A stretch of 7,104 nucleotides of DNA, taken from Oscillospiraceae bacterium. GTDB taxonomy: Bacteria; Bacillota; Clostridia; Oscillospirales; Acutalibacteraceae. The notes beneath the pieces were generated by a model, which was not told the DNA's origin, did no database searches, and saw nothing but the letters and a program-made list of their open reading frames with translations. Shown here in pieces: positions 5,566-7,104 of this stretch (positions are counted from its first letter, which is position 1; the number at the start of each line of letters is the position of its first letter). Both the position numbers and the translations under genes were made by a program. The stretch spans positions 1 to 7,104 of the forward strand of contig JAIRUF010000070.1 in the NCBI GenBank assembly GCA_031254555.1. Direction: 5' to 3'.

Positions 5566-6999
5566 ATGAGTAAAAGTGCTTATGAAAACCCGTTAAGTTC
5601 AAGATATTCAAGCCAAGAGATGCAGTATATCTTCTCTCCTGACTTTAAGTTCAGAACATGGAGGAAGCTTTGGATAGCTCTTGCACAGGCCGAAAAAGAG
5701 CTTGGGATCGACATTACAGACGAGCAGATAGAAGAGCTTAAAGCAAACAAAGACAACATAAATTATGATGTGGCCCAAGAACGGGAAAAGCTTGTAAGGC
5801 ACGACGTTATGGCGCATGTTTATGCCTATGGTGAGCAGTGCCCTAAGGCCAAACCCATCATTCATTTAGGTGCGACATCATGCTATGTGGGCGATAATAC
5901 AGACATAATAGCAATGACTCAAGGCCTTTACCTTATTCTCAAAAAGCTTGTAAATCTTCTTGACAGAGTTGCAGGTTTTGCCATCATTTATAAGGATATG
6001 CCCTGCCTTGCGTTTACTCATTTCCAGCCGGCACAGCCGACTACCGTTGGCAAAAGGGCGGCGCTGTGGGCTCAGGATATCCTGATGGATATAAAAACTG
6101 TGGAGGAACAGATCAAAAACATGAAGCTGCTTGGATCTAAGGGGACCACAGGCACTCAGGCAAGCTTTATGGAACTGTTCAACGGCGACTATGAAAAAAT
6201 AAAAGAACTTGAGAGTAAGATAGCTAAAAAAATGGGCTTTTCACAATACTTTGCGGTATCCGGCCAAACATATCCAAGGAAGCTTGACAGCTCGGTTTTG
6301 TTTGTACTCAGTGGGATTGCGCAGTCAGCGTCAAAATTTTCTAACGACTTAAGACTGTTACAGCATATGAAAGAAATTGAAGAACCGTTTGAGACAAACC
6401 AAATCGGCTCCTCTGCAATGGCATATAAACGCAACCCGATGAGGAGCGAGAGGATAACTTCGCTTGCGAGGTATACAATAGCGAACACTTTAAATCCGGC
6501 GCTTACAGCGTCAACACAGTGGCTTGAGAGAACACTGGACGACTCGGCCAATAAAAGGATCAGTATAGCTCAGTCGTTCCTGGCTACAGACGCTATATTA
6601 GAGCTGCATATAAATGTTATAACCGGGCTTGTAGTCTATCCGAAGATGATAGAAAAGCATCTTTTAGCGGAACTCCCTTTTATGGCAACTGAAAATATAA
6701 TGATGGCTGCTGTTAAAAAAGGCGGAGACAGGCAAGAACTTCATGAAAAAATCCGGATCCACTCAATGGAGGCCGGAAACGTGGTAAAAGAACATGGCCG
6801 TGACAATGACCTGCTTATAAGAATTGCGAACGACCCGTCATTTGGCATGACGCTGCAGGACCTTCACAGTATAATGAAACCCGAGAACTTTATCGGCGCG
6901 GCGTCCCAGCAGACACAAGATTTTATTTATGAAGAGGTAAAACCGATACTTGATCAATACGACAGTATTCTTGGTATAGATGTCGATATAAAGGTGTAA
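5566..6999 (+). CDS. purB: Adenylosuccinate lyase (long, animal-like form)
   Basis: PurB removes fumarate twice in purine synthesis: from SAICAR to give AICAR, and from adenylosuccinate to give AMP. It acts as a cytosolic homotetramer. At 477 residues it is longer than the roughly 430-residue Bacillus type. Visible elements are RHDVMAHV (78-85), HLGATSCYVGDNTD (100-113), the catalytic-His region FTHFQPAQPTTVGKR (His152), KGTTGTQASF (192-201) and the fumarase/aspartase signature loop GSSAMAYKRNP (281-291) with the catalytic serine (Ser282 or Ser283). Further on are QWLERTLDDSANKR (318-331) and ELPFMATENIMMAAVKKGG (369-387). These blocks resemble animal ADSL strikingly. AAAGGA at 5551-5556 is nine bases before the ATG. 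purA follows after 33 bases, so both AMP-branch genes are together. The identification is secure. Confidence 0.96.
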   Translation: MSKSAYENPLSSRYSSQEMQYIFSPDFKFRTWRKLWIALAQAEKELGIDITDEQIEELKANKDNINYDVAQEREKLVRHDVMAHVYAYGEQCPKAKPIIHLGATSCYVGDNTDIIAMTQGLYLILKKLVNLLDRVAGFAIIYKDMPCLAFTHFQPAQPTTVGKRAALWAQDILMDIKTVEEQIKNMKLLGSKGTTGTQASFMELFNGDYEKIKELESKIAKKMGFSQYFAVSGQTYPRKLDSSVLFVLSGIAQSASKFSNDLRLLQHMKEIEEPFETNQIGSSAMAYKRNPMRSERITSLARYTIANTLNPALTASTQWLERTLDDSANKRISIAQSFLATDAILELHINVITGLVVYPKMIEKHLLAELPFMATENIMMAAVKKGGDRQELHEKIRIHSMEAGNVVKEHGRDNDLLIRIANDPSFGMTLQDLHSIMKPENFIGAASQQTQDFIYEEVKPILDQYDSILGIDVDIKV

Positions 7000-7032
7000 T
7001 CTAGTCACAAAATTTTTCGGAGGTGCTTTAAC

Positions 7033-7104
7033 TTGGTAAGGGCAATTGTGGGAGCAAACTGGGGAGATGAAGGCAAGGGCAAAATAACTGATATGTTTTC
7101 AGGG
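7033..7104 (+). CDS. purA: Adenylosuccinate synthetase, N-terminal fragment (runs off the window)
   Basis: PurA joins IMP and aspartate, using GTP, to make adenylosuccinate, the step just before PurB in AMP synthesis. Only 24 codons are present, but they contain the family hallmark GANWGDEGKGKITD: the N-terminal loop that binds IMP and GTP phosphates, with the catalytic Asp of WGDEGKGK. The start is taken as TTG at 7033, because a strong GGAGG (7019-7023) lies nine bases before it, no ATG is nearby, and the reading (M)VRAIVGANWGDEG fits the usual start. The gene follows purB by 33 bases in the same direction. Nothing can be said about the rest of the protein. Confidence 0.93.
   Translation, partial: MVRAIVGANWGDEGKGKITDMFSG

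Noticed and set aside
1..7104. CRISPR array, insertion sequence, toxin-antitoxin or defence system
   Set aside because: No regularly spaced repeats, transposase motifs or foreign-looking genes are visible. Every protein gene found is a conserved housekeeping gene.

Overview
This window looks like an ordinary housekeeping stretch of a low-to-moderate GC bacterium of the Firmicutes, most likely class Clostridia (inference). The grounds are: the order ffs–dnaX–ebfC(ybaB)–recR, which matches the Bacillus/Clostridium arrangement; strong GGAGG-type ribosome sites; sigma-A-like promoters with extended -10 boxes; and an LL-diaminopimelate aminotransferase (dapL) in place of the succinylase or acetylase aminotransferase route. 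All genes read on the + strand. I see no mobile element, CRISPR array, phage gene or defence system.

Layout. Positions 24-187 hold a small signal recognition particle RNA with a complete domain IV. Then come dnaX (244-1959), ebfC/ybaB (1963-2304) and recR (2338-2937), closely packed and probably one operon for clamp loading, nucleoid binding and recombinational repair. After a short gap with a palindrome, a good promoter (-35 at 3026, extended -10 ending at 3053) drives smpB (start reassigned to 3089, end 3553). The tmRNA gene ssrA (3558-3905) follows only 4 nt later, so both parts of the trans-translation system are adjacent and probably co-transcribed.

Positions 3906-4314 hold no convincing protein gene. 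They contain a probable ssrA terminator, several inverted repeats, a promoter (4118-4146) and a leader of about 160 nt that could fold and has a T5 run. Next comes a second probable operon: dapL (start reassigned to 4315), purB (5566-6999, a long form resembling animal adenylosuccinate lyase) and the first 24 codons of purA (TTG start at 7033, running off the end). purB and purA encode the enzymes of AMP synthesis from IMP, with PurB also acting earlier in the pathway. DapL makes meso-precursor diaminopimelate for lysine and peptidoglycan.

The observations most worth a second look are: an in-phase A AAA AAA heptamer in dnaX with a -1-frame stop two codons later; a tmRNA tag that appears to end in VLQAA rather than ALAA; and the unassigned leader ahead of dapL-purB-purA. 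None amounts to a demonstrated new system.
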